15,195 bases of DNA from Syntrophomonadaceae bacterium (GCA_003554535.1 PWGT01000177.1:1-15195), one strand, 5' to 3'. Counted from the first letter of the stretch, positions 5,539-14,846 are shown. A program made the numbers and translations. Notes: generated by a model from the sequence alone, not told the origin.

Positions 5539-7950
5539 ATGTCCATCCCCGAGGTGTCGCGCGAAAAAATAGTAGAAGCTTTGCAGATCTTTGACCGGGA
5601 ATTAAGGGAATCTCAGGAATGGCAGGGCTGGGAACAGAGAAGGTCGTATAAATACGCCATTTCACATGAAGGCAAGCTTTACCCGCCCAAGAAGATAATC
5701 AGCCTGGCTGCGGGTATAAATACCAGGGCTTTTAGTGGAGGCCGAGGGAAGGCCAACAAGTATTTGGAGGAAAGAGGCTTTAAGGTTATATCTTTAGAAG
5801 AGGGCATCGCTAAAAATCAAGAAGGGGAAGATAGTTTAGACAAAAAAGAAGAAAGCAGTTCAGATTCGCAAGCCGAAACTTGCCCGGAAGAAATAGAAAA
5901 AGAAAAAGAAAAAGAAAGCGCGCATGAAGCCGAAGCGGCCATGGGGGAAATCCCGGGGCAGGACGAAGCAACCACAAAGCTACTGCAGATTTTTAAATTT
6001 CTGCAGGGATTGGACCAGTTAAGAAACCCGGTGCAGCGTGATATAAACGGACAGCCCTGGTCTCTCTGGTTTAGCAGGCTTCCCGATCATCCTGCTGTAG
6101 AACAGGGAACCATAGTGGAATCGGGAAGTGACGATTTTGCTGAAGAAGGCGATGAAGATGATGAAAATGATGAGGTTGAGCATAGTGATGCTTTTAATGA
6201 TGCTGAAAACGTTCCGGAAGCCAAGGATTTTATTTTAAAAGTAAAACGTCCTGTCCTCAGTGACCCTCCCGTGCCCCCCGAAGAACTGCTTCCCTGGCTG
6301 CAGGGTAACTGGAAAAACATAAACGAAGAAGTTACCGCCAGTGAGCGTATAGTTTATTACCACGACGACGGCACCCCGGTGGAGGATTTTTTTGATTCTG
6401 ATCCCCGCCGGCCGGAGCTGCTGCGGCAGTGGTTAAACCGCCGCAAAAAGTGGAGGGAAAAAGAGTTCCCGGCTTACCAGGCCATGGAAGTATTTGAGCG
6501 TTTGTACGAGCTGCAGGCCAGGCTGGAACGTGAAGGAGAAAGATTCGAGCTCATGTTGGGCGACGGTCTGCTTTCCTGGGTGCGCCCGGACGGAAATGTG
6601 CTGCATCCCGTCCACCTGCAGAAAGTTCATTTAAGCTTTGACCCTGACCGGCCGGAGTTTACCATCAGGGAAGTAGAACAGTCTCCGCCGGAGTTGTATA
6701 CAGCCATTTTTCGGGCCATGCCGGATGTCAACGCGGTGGCTGTTAGTAACTGCCGCGAGGAGCTGGAACAAAATATATGGCACCCTTTGGGCGGCGATAA
6801 CACTTCAAGTTTTTATAAAAGATTGGCGGTGCAGATCGCCTCCCAGGGTAAGTATGTAGAAAGTTTTTCGGAAAATGTGGAACACCCCGAAATTAAAAGG
6901 GAACCCGTGTTATTCCTGCGCAAGCGTAACCTGGGCTTTGGAATAGCTATTGATAATATTATCGAAAACCTGCCGGAGTGCAATGCACTCCCCCCTTCAC
7001 TGAAAAACGTGGTGGGTATTGAAACACAGGAAGAACCGGCCGGGGCAAGCGAGTTAGAAAGTGCAAGCCCCTTACAGGAAGAAGACGAGAATATTCTCTT
7101 GACCAGGCCGGCCAACCTGGAGCAGATTGAAATAGCCCGGCGCCTGGAAAAAAGGGGCGCTGTTCTGGTGCAGGGGCCGCCCGGGACCGGAAAAACCCAC
7201 ACTATAGGCAACCTCATAGGACACCTGCTCGCACAGGGTAAAAGCATCCTGGTTACCAGCCATACTTCCAAGGCATTAAGCATGGTTCGCCAGAACGTGG
7301 TGGAGCAGCTGCGACCACTTTGTGTTAGCGTATTGGAGGATAAGAGTAACCCGCTTAAGGATTCCGGGGAAACTATAATAGAAAAACTTTCTTATTATTC
7401 CGGGGACGAACTGGAAAGGGAAGCAGCCCGGAATAAAACCGAACGGGATGATATTATCCAGAAACTGCGTCAGGCCCGCGAAACCTTAAAGCAGGCCCGG
7501 CAGGATGAATACCGCCCCGTGGTTTTTGCCGGCCAGGAATTTAACCCTTCGGAAGCGGCCCGGTTTATTGCTGACCGCCGGGAGGAACACGCGTGGATTC
7601 CTTCCCCGGTGGAGCCGGAAGAACCACTTCCCTTAACGGTCAGTGAGCTGATGGAGCTGTATAATTCCAACAAACTGGTTACGGGCGAAGAAGAGCTGGA
7701 ACTGCAGTATGAACTACCCGAAACCTCTGATATAACGGCGCCCTCCGATTTCAAAGATATTGTTAACCAGCTAAACTTGTTGGAGGGTGAAGACCTGGAG
7801 GCCCGAAAAGACCTGTGGCTTTCCCCTTCAGAAGGTATGCCGGAACAATTACAGGACTTATCCGAAAAGTTGATGGAGGCCATACAGCCCCTTTTTACTG
7901 AAACCGGGTGGCAGCTGTCCGCGTTAGCCGGCCAGGAAACTAATGCCTAA
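5539..7950 (+). CDS. SF1 helicase-nuclease, N-terminal half: ScoMcrA-like head plus Walker A (gene disrupted)
   Basis: The ATG at 5539 is chosen over 5521 because aggagg (5527-5532) lies six bases before it. Residues ~1-90 ([38 protein letters not shown]) resemble the N-terminal head domain of ScoMcrA-type type IV restriction proteins. A long acidic linker follows (~95-145; another acidic stretch at ~200-225). The RecA-like helicase core starts near residue 515, with Walker A GPPGTGKT at 546-553, then [13 protein letters not shown] and an arginine/glutamate-rich helical insert. Helicase motif II and everything after are missing from this frame, which ends [14 protein letters not shown] at 7950. 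The rest is in the next frame from 7943. ATP binding and DNA translocation are expected of the family; this half alone should not work. Confidence 0.85.
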   Translation: MSIPEVSREKIVEALQIFDRELRESQEWQGWEQRRSYKYAISHEGKLYPPKKIISLAAGINTRAFSGGRGKANKYLEERGFKVISLEEGIAKNQEGEDSLDKKEESSSDSQAETCPEEIEKEKEKESAHEAEAAMGEIPGQDEATTKLLQIFKFLQGLDQLRNPVQRDINGQPWSLWFSRLPDHPAVEQGTIVESGSDDFAEEGDEDDENDEVEHSDAFNDAENVPEAKDFILKVKRPVLSDPPVPPEELLPWLQGNWKNINEEVTASERIVYYHDDGTPVEDFFDSDPRRPELLRQWLNRRKKWREKEFPAYQAMEVFERLYELQARLEREGERFELMLGDGLLSWVRPDGNVLHPVHLQKVHLSFDPDRPEFTIREVEQSPPELYTAIFRAMPDVNAVAVSNCREELEQNIWHPLGGDNTSSFYKRLAVQIASQGKYVESFSENVEHPEIKREPVLFLRKRNLGFGIAIDNIIENLPECNALPPSLKNVVGIETQEEPAGASELESASPLQEEDENILLTRPANLEQIEIARRLEKRGAVLVQGPPGTGKTHTIGNLIGHLLAQGKSILVTSHTSKALSMVRQNVVEQLRPLCVSVLEDKSNPLKDSGETIIEKLSYYSGDELEREAARNKTERDDIIQKLRQARETLKQARQDEYRPVVFAGQEFNPSEAARFIADRREEHAWIPSPVEPEEPLPLTVSELMELYNSNKLVTGEEELELQYELPETSDITAPSDFKDIVNQLNLLEGEDLEARKDLWLSPSEGMPEQLQDLSEKLMEAIQPLFTETGWQLSALAGQETNA

Positions 7951-9385
7951 ATGCCAGACTGCGGTTCCCGTATGGATAATGCCGCTAAACAGGGTGGTGG
8001 AAAACTTTGAGCCTGCCGAAAACTGCTTCGATGTGGTGATTATAGACGAGGCCAGCCAGGCTGACCTTATGGCCCTTATAGCGGTATACATGAGCAAGCA
8101 AGTCATAGTTGTCGGGGACCACGAGCAGGTCAGCCCCGTTGCGGTGGGCATGAAGATGGAAGAGGTGCAGCACCTGATAGACGAGCACCTGTCCGGTATA
8201 CCCAACAAACAGCTCTATGATGGCCAGTTTTCTGTATATGACCTGGCCCAAACCTCCTACGAGCCTGTTTGCCTGCGGGAGCATTTTCGCTGTGTCAAGC
8301 CCATTATACAGTTCAGCAACTATTTATCTTACGGTGGTAAAATTAAACCCCTCCAGGATGACAGCGGGGTAAAAACCAGGCCCCATACTTTAACCTACCG
8401 CGTAGAAGGTGCCTGGAAACAGGATAAATCCAAGGTGAACGAGAAAGAGGCACTGGTGGTGGCTTCGCTTATGGCGGCTGCATTGGAACAGCCGGAATAC
8501 GAAGAGAAAACTTTTGGAGCCATATCCATGGTGGGTGATGAGCAGGCCAGGCATATTGAGTGGCTGCTGCACCGCCACCTTCCCCCCTCGGAACTGGTAA
8601 ACCGGAAAATCCAGTGTGGCAACTCCGCCCAGTTCCAGGGCGATGAGCGGGAGGTTGTCTTTTTGTCCATGGTAGATGTGCCTCCGGATAGTGGAATTCT
8701 GCCGCTGAGGGATGAGGAGTCTCATAATAAAATGTATAAAAGGCGGTTTAACGTGGCAGCCAGCAGGGCCAGGGACCAGGTGTGGGTGGTGCATTCCGTA
8801 GACCCATACCTGCATTTGCAGGAAGGAGATATCCGCCGCAAACTCATTCTGCATGCCAGGAATCCGGAAGCAGTGGAACAGAGAATGGAGCGGGAAGAAA
8901 AGAAAACAGAATCCGAGTTTGAAAGATTGGTTCTGCGGAGGTTGATACAGGCGGGTTACCGGGTGACGCCCCAGTGGCAGGTAGGCTCCTTTCGTATTGA
9001 TATGGTGGTGGAAGGCGGCGGCAAGAAGCTTGCTATAGAGTGTGACGGGGATCGTTATCATACCCGGGAAAATATACACGAAGACATGACGCGACAGGCG
9101 GTGCTGGAACGCCTGGGGTGGCGCTTTCTGCGTATCCGGGGCAGCAAATTTTTCCGTGCCCCGGAGGAAACCATGCAAGAAGTATTTGAACGCCTGGAGA
9201 AACTGGAGATACCACCCGCCGGCCCTGAAGAAGATGAAACCGACGGGAACGGGGGCGTGGAAAACAAAGAGCTGGTGCAGAGGATTGCAGCACGGGCGGC
9301 AGAGCTCCGCCGCGAATGGACGGGGCAAGAGGAAGAAGAAGACGCAGCAGCAGCTCTTAATGTTGACTCAAAGACGGGCAGATGA
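7943..9385 (+). CDS. SF1 helicase-nuclease, C-terminal half: motifs II-VI plus Vsr/MTES_1575-like nuclease (gene disrupted)
   Basis: This frame carries the rest of the helicase: motif [11 protein letters not shown] (Asp at ~35), motif [31 protein letters not shown] and motif [17 protein letters not shown]-terminal Vsr/PD-(D/E)xK-like nuclease of the REase_MTES_1575 type follows, with Asp353 in FRIDMVV and Glu366-Cys-Asp in [10 protein letters not shown]. The ATG at 7943 overlaps the stop of the first half (7948-7950) and has agga six bases upstream, so coupled re-initiation is conceivable. However, the same frame already reads ARKLMPKCQ from 7931, in line with the family's internal consensus before AVPVWIMPL, and TAG closes it at 7925-7927. 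The ATG is thus probably an internal codon. An acidic tail ends the protein. Confidence 0.85.
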   Translation: MPKCQTAVPVWIMPLNRVVENFEPAENCFDVVIIDEASQADLMALIAVYMSKQVIVVGDHEQVSPVAVGMKMEEVQHLIDEHLSGIPNKQLYDGQFSVYDLAQTSYEPVCLREHFRCVKPIIQFSNYLSYGGKIKPLQDDSGVKTRPHTLTYRVEGAWKQDKSKVNEKEALVVASLMAAALEQPEYEEKTFGAISMVGDEQARHIEWLLHRHLPPSELVNRKIQCGNSAQFQGDEREVVFLSMVDVPPDSGILPLRDEESHNKMYKRRFNVAASRARDQVWVVHSVDPYLHLQEGDIRRKLILHARNPEAVEQRMEREEKKTESEFERLVLRRLIQAGYRVTPQWQVGSFRIDMVVEGGGKKLAIECDGDRYHTRENIHEDMTRQAVLERLGWRFLRIRGSKFFRAPEETMQEVFERLEKLEIPPAGPEEDETDGNGGVENKELVQRIAARAAELRREWTGQEEEEDAAAALNVDSKTGR

Positions 9386-9655
9386 AACTTTAGATAATAT
9401 TTTAAAAGATGATGAAGACCGGGACTAAAGTCGACATTGTAAAAGCTGGGTCACAGTAGATAAAATCATATAAAGATATATTCAAGCTAAAAACATTAAT
9501 TAAGAACTCTTTAATGTAATTTTATAAATTTAAATTTGCGTTGGATTACATAGCAATCCATTATGCTTATATTACAACTTGCAACTTGCCAACTTTGCAT
9601 AAATACCTCCATTTAAATCTACTAGTGAAAGCAGTATTATGAATAAAAAGCCTCT
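9386..9655. other. A+T-rich intergenic region without a gene
   Basis: No open frame with a ribosome site, no RNA signature and no strong hairpin is seen. Small features only: the direct repeat acttgc in acaacttgcaacttgcc near 9575, and the weak inverted pair ggatt/aatcc near 9542. Repeat copy B follows. Confidence 0.5.
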
Positions 9656-9738
9656 GTCATGGGATATTAATAACTAATATTTTGTGGGACAAGGGACCTG
9701 TCCCCGCGTCCCTGAGGGACCTGTCCCCGCGTCCCTGA
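9656..9738. repeat. GGGAC-family REP-like repeat, copy B
   Basis: The head (gggatattaataactaatattttgt in two pieces, 9660-9685) runs into gggacaa and then two perfect tandem 23-base units at 9693-9715 and 9716-9738. Each unit begins gggacctgtcccc and ends gcgtccctga, so each is itself an imperfect palindrome with gggac/gtccc ends. Tandem spacing differs from copy A (16 bases), which suggests independent expansion of the same palindrome. Confidence 0.8.
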
Positions 9739-9879
9739 ATTGGCGTTGCTATCATGCGGAAAGTCATAGAAGGAGTCTTTATTAAATGCTTAAGCGACAA
9801 GGAAAAACAGGAAAAGGGAAAATGATGTAGAAATTAAAAATTAAAATAAAAGATAAACTAAGGTGGGTAAGGAACATTT

Positions 9880-10980
9880 ATGAACAAAGAGAAACTTAGA
9901 GAGCATATTGAAAGTTACAAAAAAGTTAAATCTCCCGGTAGTATTCAATTCGAGGAAGATTTCCAGGAAAGAAAGGAGCGGGTTGCATATTATCAAAAAT
10001 TTACACCTGATAAATTAAAAGCTTTAACTGAGGAAGAATTTGCAGAATACATTACTCATCTATGGGCCATGCTCATGTGGGGGAATAAGCAGTATGTGAT
10101 AGATAAGCTTATTTCGCAAAATGGTTTTGATCAAATAAAAAATTCCCTGGTGGACTTGTTATGGGGCGAGGCAGATATAGAACAGCGCTGGGATAGCTTT
10201 AGAACTAAGATTAAAGGCATGGGGCCTGCCATGATGAGTGAGCTTCTCTGTATGACTCATCCGAAAAACTATATGGTATGGAATCGCCGGGCGCTTGCCG
10301 GCCTCAAATATATAGAAGTAGAAGATTTGCCTTATTATGATTACCAATGTAAAGGCAAAAAATATAAACAATTATGCGATATAGCCGGTGAAATATGCGG
10401 GGAACTCAAGACTGCCGGATATGAAGATGCCGATTACTTGCTGGTTGATTACTTCATTTGGGATGAACTACAGTTAGAACCCGTACTTGATAAAATTAAT
10501 AGGAAAACCACTGCAAGAAGTAAAGAAGAAAAAGTTTTGCCGGAAAACGAGGAAGAAAAAAACTTTATCCATGATGAAGTTAGGGACAAGCTATATGATA
10601 TAGGAAACTGGCTGGGCTTTAATACACATATCGAAGTAAAGGTAGCGGAAGGTGCGCGGGTAGATACTGTCTGGGAAGCCCAGATTGGGAATATGGGCCG
10701 GGTTATTTATGTATTTGAAGTTCAGACTAGCGGTAGCATAGACAGCCTGTTACTTAATTTACTTAAATCTTTAAACAACCCCGCTGTTCAGGGAGTAGTA
10801 GCTATTTCAGACGTAACCCAGCTAGAAAAAATAAAAAAACAGGTAGAAAGTATCCAGGGACTGAGCAGGAAGTTGAAAACCTGGGACTTTCAGGAGGTTT
10901 TGGAAGTGCATAAAGCGTTGGAAAGTGTCAACGAGGCGATTAATAAGCTGGATTTAGTGCCGCAAGGGTTTTATAAATAA
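9880..10980 (+). CDS. Unassigned protein: helix-hairpin-helix-like segment plus PD-(D/E)xK-like nuclease core
   Basis: I do not recognise this 366-residue protein as a named family. Residues ~1-200 are helical and contain KGMGPAMMSELLCMTHPKNY (112-131) then VWNRRALAGLKYI, similar to the G-G-hairpin segments found in some McrB-type N-termini and DNA glycosylases. A charged linker (~208-228) leads to a C-terminal alpha/beta domain: IHDEVRDKLYDIG helix, Asp262 in GARVDTVWEA, then Glu280-Val-Gln282 in YVFEVQTSG, and helix-strand NNPAVQGVVAISD. This order fits a PD-(D/E)xK core with Gln in place of Lys. The ATG at 9880 is preceded by aaggtgggtaagga. The lipoprotein gene follows after 19 bases, probably in the same operon. 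A restriction or defence role is an inference. Confidence 0.75.
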   Translation: MNKEKLREHIESYKKVKSPGSIQFEEDFQERKERVAYYQKFTPDKLKALTEEEFAEYITHLWAMLMWGNKQYVIDKLISQNGFDQIKNSLVDLLWGEADIEQRWDSFRTKIKGMGPAMMSELLCMTHPKNYMVWNRRALAGLKYIEVEDLPYYDYQCKGKKYKQLCDIAGEICGELKTAGYEDADYLLVDYFIWDELQLEPVLDKINRKTTARSKEEKVLPENEEEKNFIHDEVRDKLYDIGNWLGFNTHIEVKVAEGARVDTVWEAQIGNMGRVIYVFEVQTSGSIDSLLLNLLKSLNNPAVQGVVAISDVTQLEKIKKQVESIQGLSRKLKTWDFQEVLEVHKALESVNEAINKLDLVPQGFYK

Positions 10981-10999
10981 AACTTGGTGGGGTCAGGTT

Positions 11000-13333
11000 A
11001 TGATGTTTAATAGATTTTATTTGATACTTACTTTGATATGTTTACTGCTTTTATTAATTAATGGCTGTGCTTCGGAAAAAGAAGAATACAACGTGAAAGT
11101 GCAAATTACCCCGGAAGAAAGCGGTAGAGTTACAGGTGCAGGCGTCTATAAAAAAGGAGAAGAAGTTAATTTAGTAGCAACTCCCGGTGAAGGTTACACT
11201 TTTGAAAACTGGATAGTAAATGGAGAAAGCCTGGAGGGTAAGGGGGAAAAATATCAGTTTAAAATCAATACGGATAAAAAAATAACGGCAAAGTTTTCTA
11301 AAAAAGAATATAAAGTTAGAACAGGCACTAACCTTGGCGATGGTGCAATTGCCACCGGAGGCGGCAATTATAAATATGGAGAAGAGGCAAAAATAGAGCT
11401 TAAAGACAGCGTTGACCTAAAAGAAATAGAATTTAAAAAATGGAGTAAAAACGGGGAAAAAGTTAGCGAAGAAAAAAGCTTTAATTTTACAGTAAAAAAA
11501 GATACCTGGCTGATTGCAAATCTGGAGTTAGTTAATATAGAAGATCTGGTATTAAAAGATAATATAGAAAGATTTCTCTTACCGGTTTGGGAAAACAACA
11601 AACTGGGTTTTATTAATACCCGGGCTGAACAAGTGGTTAAGCCAAATGCACTTATAAGTAAAGAAACAATACAACAAGAAGGTCTTGGTCCTTCGGTGGT
11701 GAGTTTTATAGAAATTACTGATACTTACCCTTATTTATTTCTTCAATTGAAGATACCGGGTTTCGCGCAAACCCAAAAAGCAGTATTTAACAGGAATGGC
11801 GAGCTTATTGCAAAAATGCCGTTAGAAAAGTTATCTGGTTATAACAAGGAAGGGGTAATATCTTACAGGGACGGCAGTTATGGATTTGTTGATGCAAAGG
11901 GAAGAAAGGTTTTGGATTATGAATATGATAAGATATCGACTATAAGGGGTTACAGTTATTTGGAGATAGAAAAAGATAGAAAAAAAAGCCTCTTTAACCC
12001 TGTAACAGAAAGAATTTTGGATTATGAATACGATGAGATATCGACTATACGAGATTACGATTATTTAGAGATAAAAAAAGATAGAAAAAAAGGTATTTTT
12101 GACCCTGTAGCTGGGGAGGTAATAATTGATATTGTATATGATGAAATAGTAACAAGCGGCTGGATGGAGGAGGGCCTTTTTAAAGCAGTAGATGGAAGTG
12201 AGGAGATATTATATGATAAGCACGGCAATAAGATTGTGAAGCTTGATTTTGATGAAACTGAAAGCCCTTCTAAAGGCTTTATTGCAGCAAGACAGGGTGA
12301 CAGGTGGGGATTTATTAATCTTTCATGGGAATTAGTTATAGAACCAAAGTTTGAGGAGGTAGGGGAGTTTTCAGAGGGTTATTGCACAGTAAAACAGGAG
12401 GATAAGTGGGGGCTCATTGATAATAATGGAGAGATTATAATAGAGCCAAAATACAACAGGTTGGGTGTATCCTTCTTTGATGAAGGGATTTATTTTTTTA
12501 GGAATGGTACAAAGAGAGGTTATATAAATCAGGATGGGGTAATCATGGTAAAAGGTACGTATGATTTTTTGCATCCATATTTGTATAATAATAGACTGCT
12601 CTTTGTTTTTGAAAAAAACGAGAAAGTCGGCTTGTTATCAGAAGAAGGAGCGATGGTAAAAGAACTTCTTTTTGAAGACTACTCTTCACCTTGTAAGGTG
12701 GCAACCTGTAATCCGGCAGCTGACTATATAGCATCAGATTACCTGGTTTTTGAAAAAGATGGGCTCCAGGCAGTATTCCATGAGGGTGAGCTTGTAACTG
12801 ATTTTAAATTTGAAAAGATATCCGGATTTGGCCTTCCCATGGAATTCTCAGGTGTGATTCAGTTTATAGCAAGAGTAGAAGGAGAAAAGGAAAAAGGGCT
12901 TTATGATGTGGAAGAAGGGGAATATATAATAGAACCTGGCGAATACGATGATGTTAGTTATTTAAGTAATAACAAGATCAGGGTAAAACAGGGTAGCAAA
13001 TATGGTTTTGTAGATGAAGCTGGCAGTAAATTGATTGACCTGGAGTATGATTATGCCACTTATTTTAGAAATGAATTGGCTGCCGTGAAAAAAGGTGATG
13101 ATGTAAAGTTAATTAACCAGGGTGGAGAAACTGTAGATTACGTAGAAGAAATTGAAGAAGGGATATTTATGGAATGTGAAGAAAGAATTCCACTTGGATT
13201 TGAAGAAAGGCTTTTATTAGAATGTGAAGAAAGGATTTTAAGATTAGATTATTTAACTTGTCCGGAAGTTTATCGATTAAACTACCGTTATTATTTCAGT
13301 AAAGATCACGGTTGGCTTAAAAAACCGGAATAG
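11000..13333 (+). CDS. WG-repeat lipoprotein with two InlB-type (Flg_new_2) repeats
   Basis: The 777-residue protein begins with a lipoprotein signal peptide: hydrophobic residues 8-20, then the lipobox LINGC with Cys23, so it is anchored outside the membrane. Two divergent InlB B-repeat (Flg_new_2 type) modules follow at ~30-100 (VTGAGVYKKGEEVNLVATP, YTFENWIVNG, KKITAKFS) and ~103-176. The rest is a run of WG-type beta repeats, for example KLGFINTRAEQVV, YGFVDAKGRKVLDYEYD, RWGFINLSWELVIEPKF, KWGLIDNNGEIIIEPKY and YGFVDEAGSKLIDLEYD. One unit is freshly duplicated (11911-12120). The ATG at 11000 has ggtggggt upstream; the ATG directly after could also serve. The repeats suggest protein or ligand binding; no catalytic site is visible. 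It lies 19 bases after the nuclease-like gene. Confidence 0.85.
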   Translation: MMFNRFYLILTLICLLLLLINGCASEKEEYNVKVQITPEESGRVTGAGVYKKGEEVNLVATPGEGYTFENWIVNGESLEGKGEKYQFKINTDKKITAKFSKKEYKVRTGTNLGDGAIATGGGNYKYGEEAKIELKDSVDLKEIEFKKWSKNGEKVSEEKSFNFTVKKDTWLIANLELVNIEDLVLKDNIERFLLPVWENNKLGFINTRAEQVVKPNALISKETIQQEGLGPSVVSFIEITDTYPYLFLQLKIPGFAQTQKAVFNRNGELIAKMPLEKLSGYNKEGVISYRDGSYGFVDAKGRKVLDYEYDKISTIRGYSYLEIEKDRKKSLFNPVTERILDYEYDEISTIRDYDYLEIKKDRKKGIFDPVAGEVIIDIVYDEIVTSGWMEEGLFKAVDGSEEILYDKHGNKIVKLDFDETESPSKGFIAARQGDRWGFINLSWELVIEPKFEEVGEFSEGYCTVKQEDKWGLIDNNGEIIIEPKYNRLGVSFFDEGIYFFRNGTKRGYINQDGVIMVKGTYDFLHPYLYNNRLLFVFEKNEKVGLLSEEGAMVKELLFEDYSSPCKVATCNPAADYIASDYLVFEKDGLQAVFHEGELVTDFKFEKISGFGLPMEFSGVIQFIARVEGEKEKGLYDVEEGEYIIEPGEYDDVSYLSNNKIRVKQGSKYGFVDEAGSKLIDLEYDYATYFRNELAAVKKGDDVKLINQGGETVDYVEEIEEGIFMECEERIPLGFEERLLLECEERILRLDYLTCPEVYRLNYRYYFSKDHGWLKKPE
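11911..12120 (+). repeat. Intragenic 105-bp tandem duplication of one WG unit
   Basis: Unit 1 starts at 11911 and unit 2 at 12016, both with tttggattatgaata. High identity runs for about 93 bases, through gatatcgactata, aaaaagatagaaaaaaa and ccctgta. Period 105 bases equals 35 residues, so the reading frame is kept and one whole repeat is added. The remaining WG units are much more diverged. Confidence 0.85.
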
Positions 13334-13458
13334 TTAAGTAATGATAATAGTGATAAGGTAGTGATAAGGGACGGCAGACTGTAAGATCTTATCAGATATC
13401 TTCCAGAGAGTGGGGAAAAACATCCGTTTTTATTGAAGAAGGGGAGACTATATTATGG

Positions 13459-13932
13459 ATGGGCAGACAGGTAAGGTTGCCTGTTGAAGAGACGGGCAAG
13501 TACCTTGATCTTCTTGGTGTTGGTTCCTCTGGCGATGTGGTGATAGTTGAATTAAAAAAGGGCAGAACCCCTCGGGAGATAGTTGCTCAGCTCTTAGAAT
13601 ATTCTGCCTGGATAGACAGCATGAACTACGAAGATCTAAATGAGATTGCCATAAAATACTTTCAAGAAAAAGATACAGGAGATAATCGCAGCTTGTTACA
13701 GGCCTATCAAGAAGTATTTTTGGCAGATGCTGATGAGGAAGAAGAGATTAGTATAGAATTTAATACGAATCAGAAGCTTTTTATTGTAGCTGAGGAGATT
13801 ACGCCTACTATTCGCCAAGTAACTTCCCATCTGCGAACCAAGTATCAAATGAACATATTTTCCATGGAGTATAAAATTCAGAAAACAGAACAGTGTAAAT
13901 TTTATCTCGGCACGGAAAAAAATTGGTGTTGA
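13459..13932 (+). CDS. NucS/DUF91-like PD-(D/E)xK nuclease fragment, N-terminally truncated
   Basis: The frame has the central part of a small NucS/DUF91-like nuclease: IGRQV-type GRQVRLPVEETGKYLDLLGVG with Asp17, then GDVVIVELKKGRTPREIVAQ with Glu31-Leu-Lys33, then LLEYSAWID. These give the D...ExK catalytic pattern. A second conserved stretch follows (LFIVAEEITPTIRQVTSHLR). Family proteins normally have an N-terminal helical part before this; here the frame is open only from 13357, after a cluster of stops, with no start codon before 13459. The purine run aaggggag (13437-13444) fits an ATG at 13455 better, but that ATG is in another frame and stops after 10 codons. The end is also abrupt, next to A7 at 13916-13922. 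Probably a decaying gene. Confidence 0.6.
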   Translation: MGRQVRLPVEETGKYLDLLGVGSSGDVVIVELKKGRTPREIVAQLLEYSAWIDSMNYEDLNEIAIKYFQEKDTGDNRSLLQAYQEVFLADADEEEEISIEFNTNQKLFIVAEEITPTIRQVTSHLRTKYQMNIFSMEYKIQKTEQCKFYLGTEKNWC

Positions 13933-14214
13933 TAGAAAAAAATCAGGTTTGGTTAAAATAAAATATCACCCCTATTTTTGGTTGCCTTTATCGCCTGATT
14001 CTGTAAAGTGGAAAGTTACCCATCCTGGTAAAAATGATTTCCTGATTAATCCTTGGTACAAAATTGCCGGAAAAAGGAGTGAAAATTATGATATGAGTTT
14101 TTAGTATTAGTACACTATTTCTATGTATAGCAATACTGCTTCTGTTGCATATACATTTTTCAATAATATTAACCACTTTATGTCATGAATCTTAATATGA
14201 AAGAGGAAAAGGTG
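13933..14214. other. Intergenic stretch with an open frame continuing from the nuclease fragment
   Basis: If one base were lost from A7 at 13916-13922, the upstream nuclease frame would continue through frame 13922-14104 for about 60 codons (including KIKYHPYFWLPLSPDSV and NDFLINPWYKIAGK) to a TAG. I cannot place this peptide in a family, so it may be chance. The rest (14105-14200) is A+T-rich leader DNA of the HAD gene without a clear promoter. Confidence 0.3.
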
Positions 14215-14838
14215 ATGAAAAAAATTGTTATTTTTGATGTTATGGGAGTTGTTTTTGAAGTTGGTGATGATACCAATGACCTTTTAGTTCCCTTTATTCA
14301 TAATATAGAAAAGACTATTCCCCAAGAAAAAATTGTAGAATTATACTTAGAAGCCAGTTTAGGTAAAATATCAGCGTATAAATTTTGGTTAGGCTTGGGT
14401 TTTGAACCGCAAAATATTGAATCTATTCAAAGGCAATACCTTGAAACTTGCCTGACTCTTGACAAACATTTTATTGAATGTATAAAAAAAATTAAGGAGA
14501 AAGGATATAAAACTGCTTTATTATCAAACGATGTTTTGGAATGGAGTGTATACTTAAGAGAATACCATGATATTAACAAATATATTGACTTTTCTTTCAT
14601 AAGTGGCGATTTGGGTATACGAAAACCCGATCCTGAAATTTACAAAGTAGCTTTAAGGGATATGGTGGCAACACCTTCTGAATGTATATTCATCGACGAT
14701 CACCCTGACAGAGTAGACGCGGCGGCTGAACTCGGCATTACTTCAATATTATTTAATAGGGAAAAATATAAATATAACGGATTACAGATTTTATCGTTTC
14801 TAGATTTGCTCAAAATTCTCGGAATAGCAGAAAGGTAG
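14215..14838 (+). CDS. HAD-superfamily hydrolase
   Basis: This 207-residue HAD protein has motif I IFDVMGVVFEVG (nucleophile Asp8), a helical cap (~15-90), motif II ALLSND, motif III with Lys137 in IRKPDPEIY, and motif IV Asp161-Asp162 in FIDDHPDRVDAA. Such proteins usually dephosphorylate small metabolites or act as dehalogenases. The second Asp of the usual DxD motif is Met here (D-V-M-G-V), as in the group reading FDLGGVL, so the acid/base step may differ. The ATG at 14215 has agagg eight bases upstream; an in-frame ATG at 14185 has no ribosome site. A short ORF starts eight bases after the stop and may share the transcript. Family call is firm; substrate is unknown. Confidence 0.88.
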   Translation: MKKIVIFDVMGVVFEVGDDTNDLLVPFIHNIEKTIPQEKIVELYLEASLGKISAYKFWLGLGFEPQNIESIQRQYLETCLTLDKHFIECIKKIKEKGYKTALLSNDVLEWSVYLREYHDINKYIDFSFISGDLGIRKPDPEIYKVALRDMVATPSECIFIDDHPDRVDAAAELGITSILFNREKYKYNGLQILSFLDLLKILGIAER

Positions 14839-14846
14839 TTAATAAA

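Noticed and set aside
7936..7950. Programmed ribosomal frameshift joining the two helicase halves
   Set aside because: No slippery heptamer or downstream stem-loop is visible at the overlap, the needed frame is closed by TAG at 7925, and internal family sequence seems to be missing.
8390..9328. 312-codon open frame on the minus strand
   Set aside because: It lies wholly antisense to the helicase-nuclease coding region, whose motifs are clear, and its composition (His/Phe/Pro-rich) is typical of an antisense shadow.
13988..14176. 62-codon minus-strand frame before the HAD gene
   Set aside because: Low-complexity hydrophobic composition in A+T-rich DNA, no ribosome site, overlaps a plus-strand open stretch.
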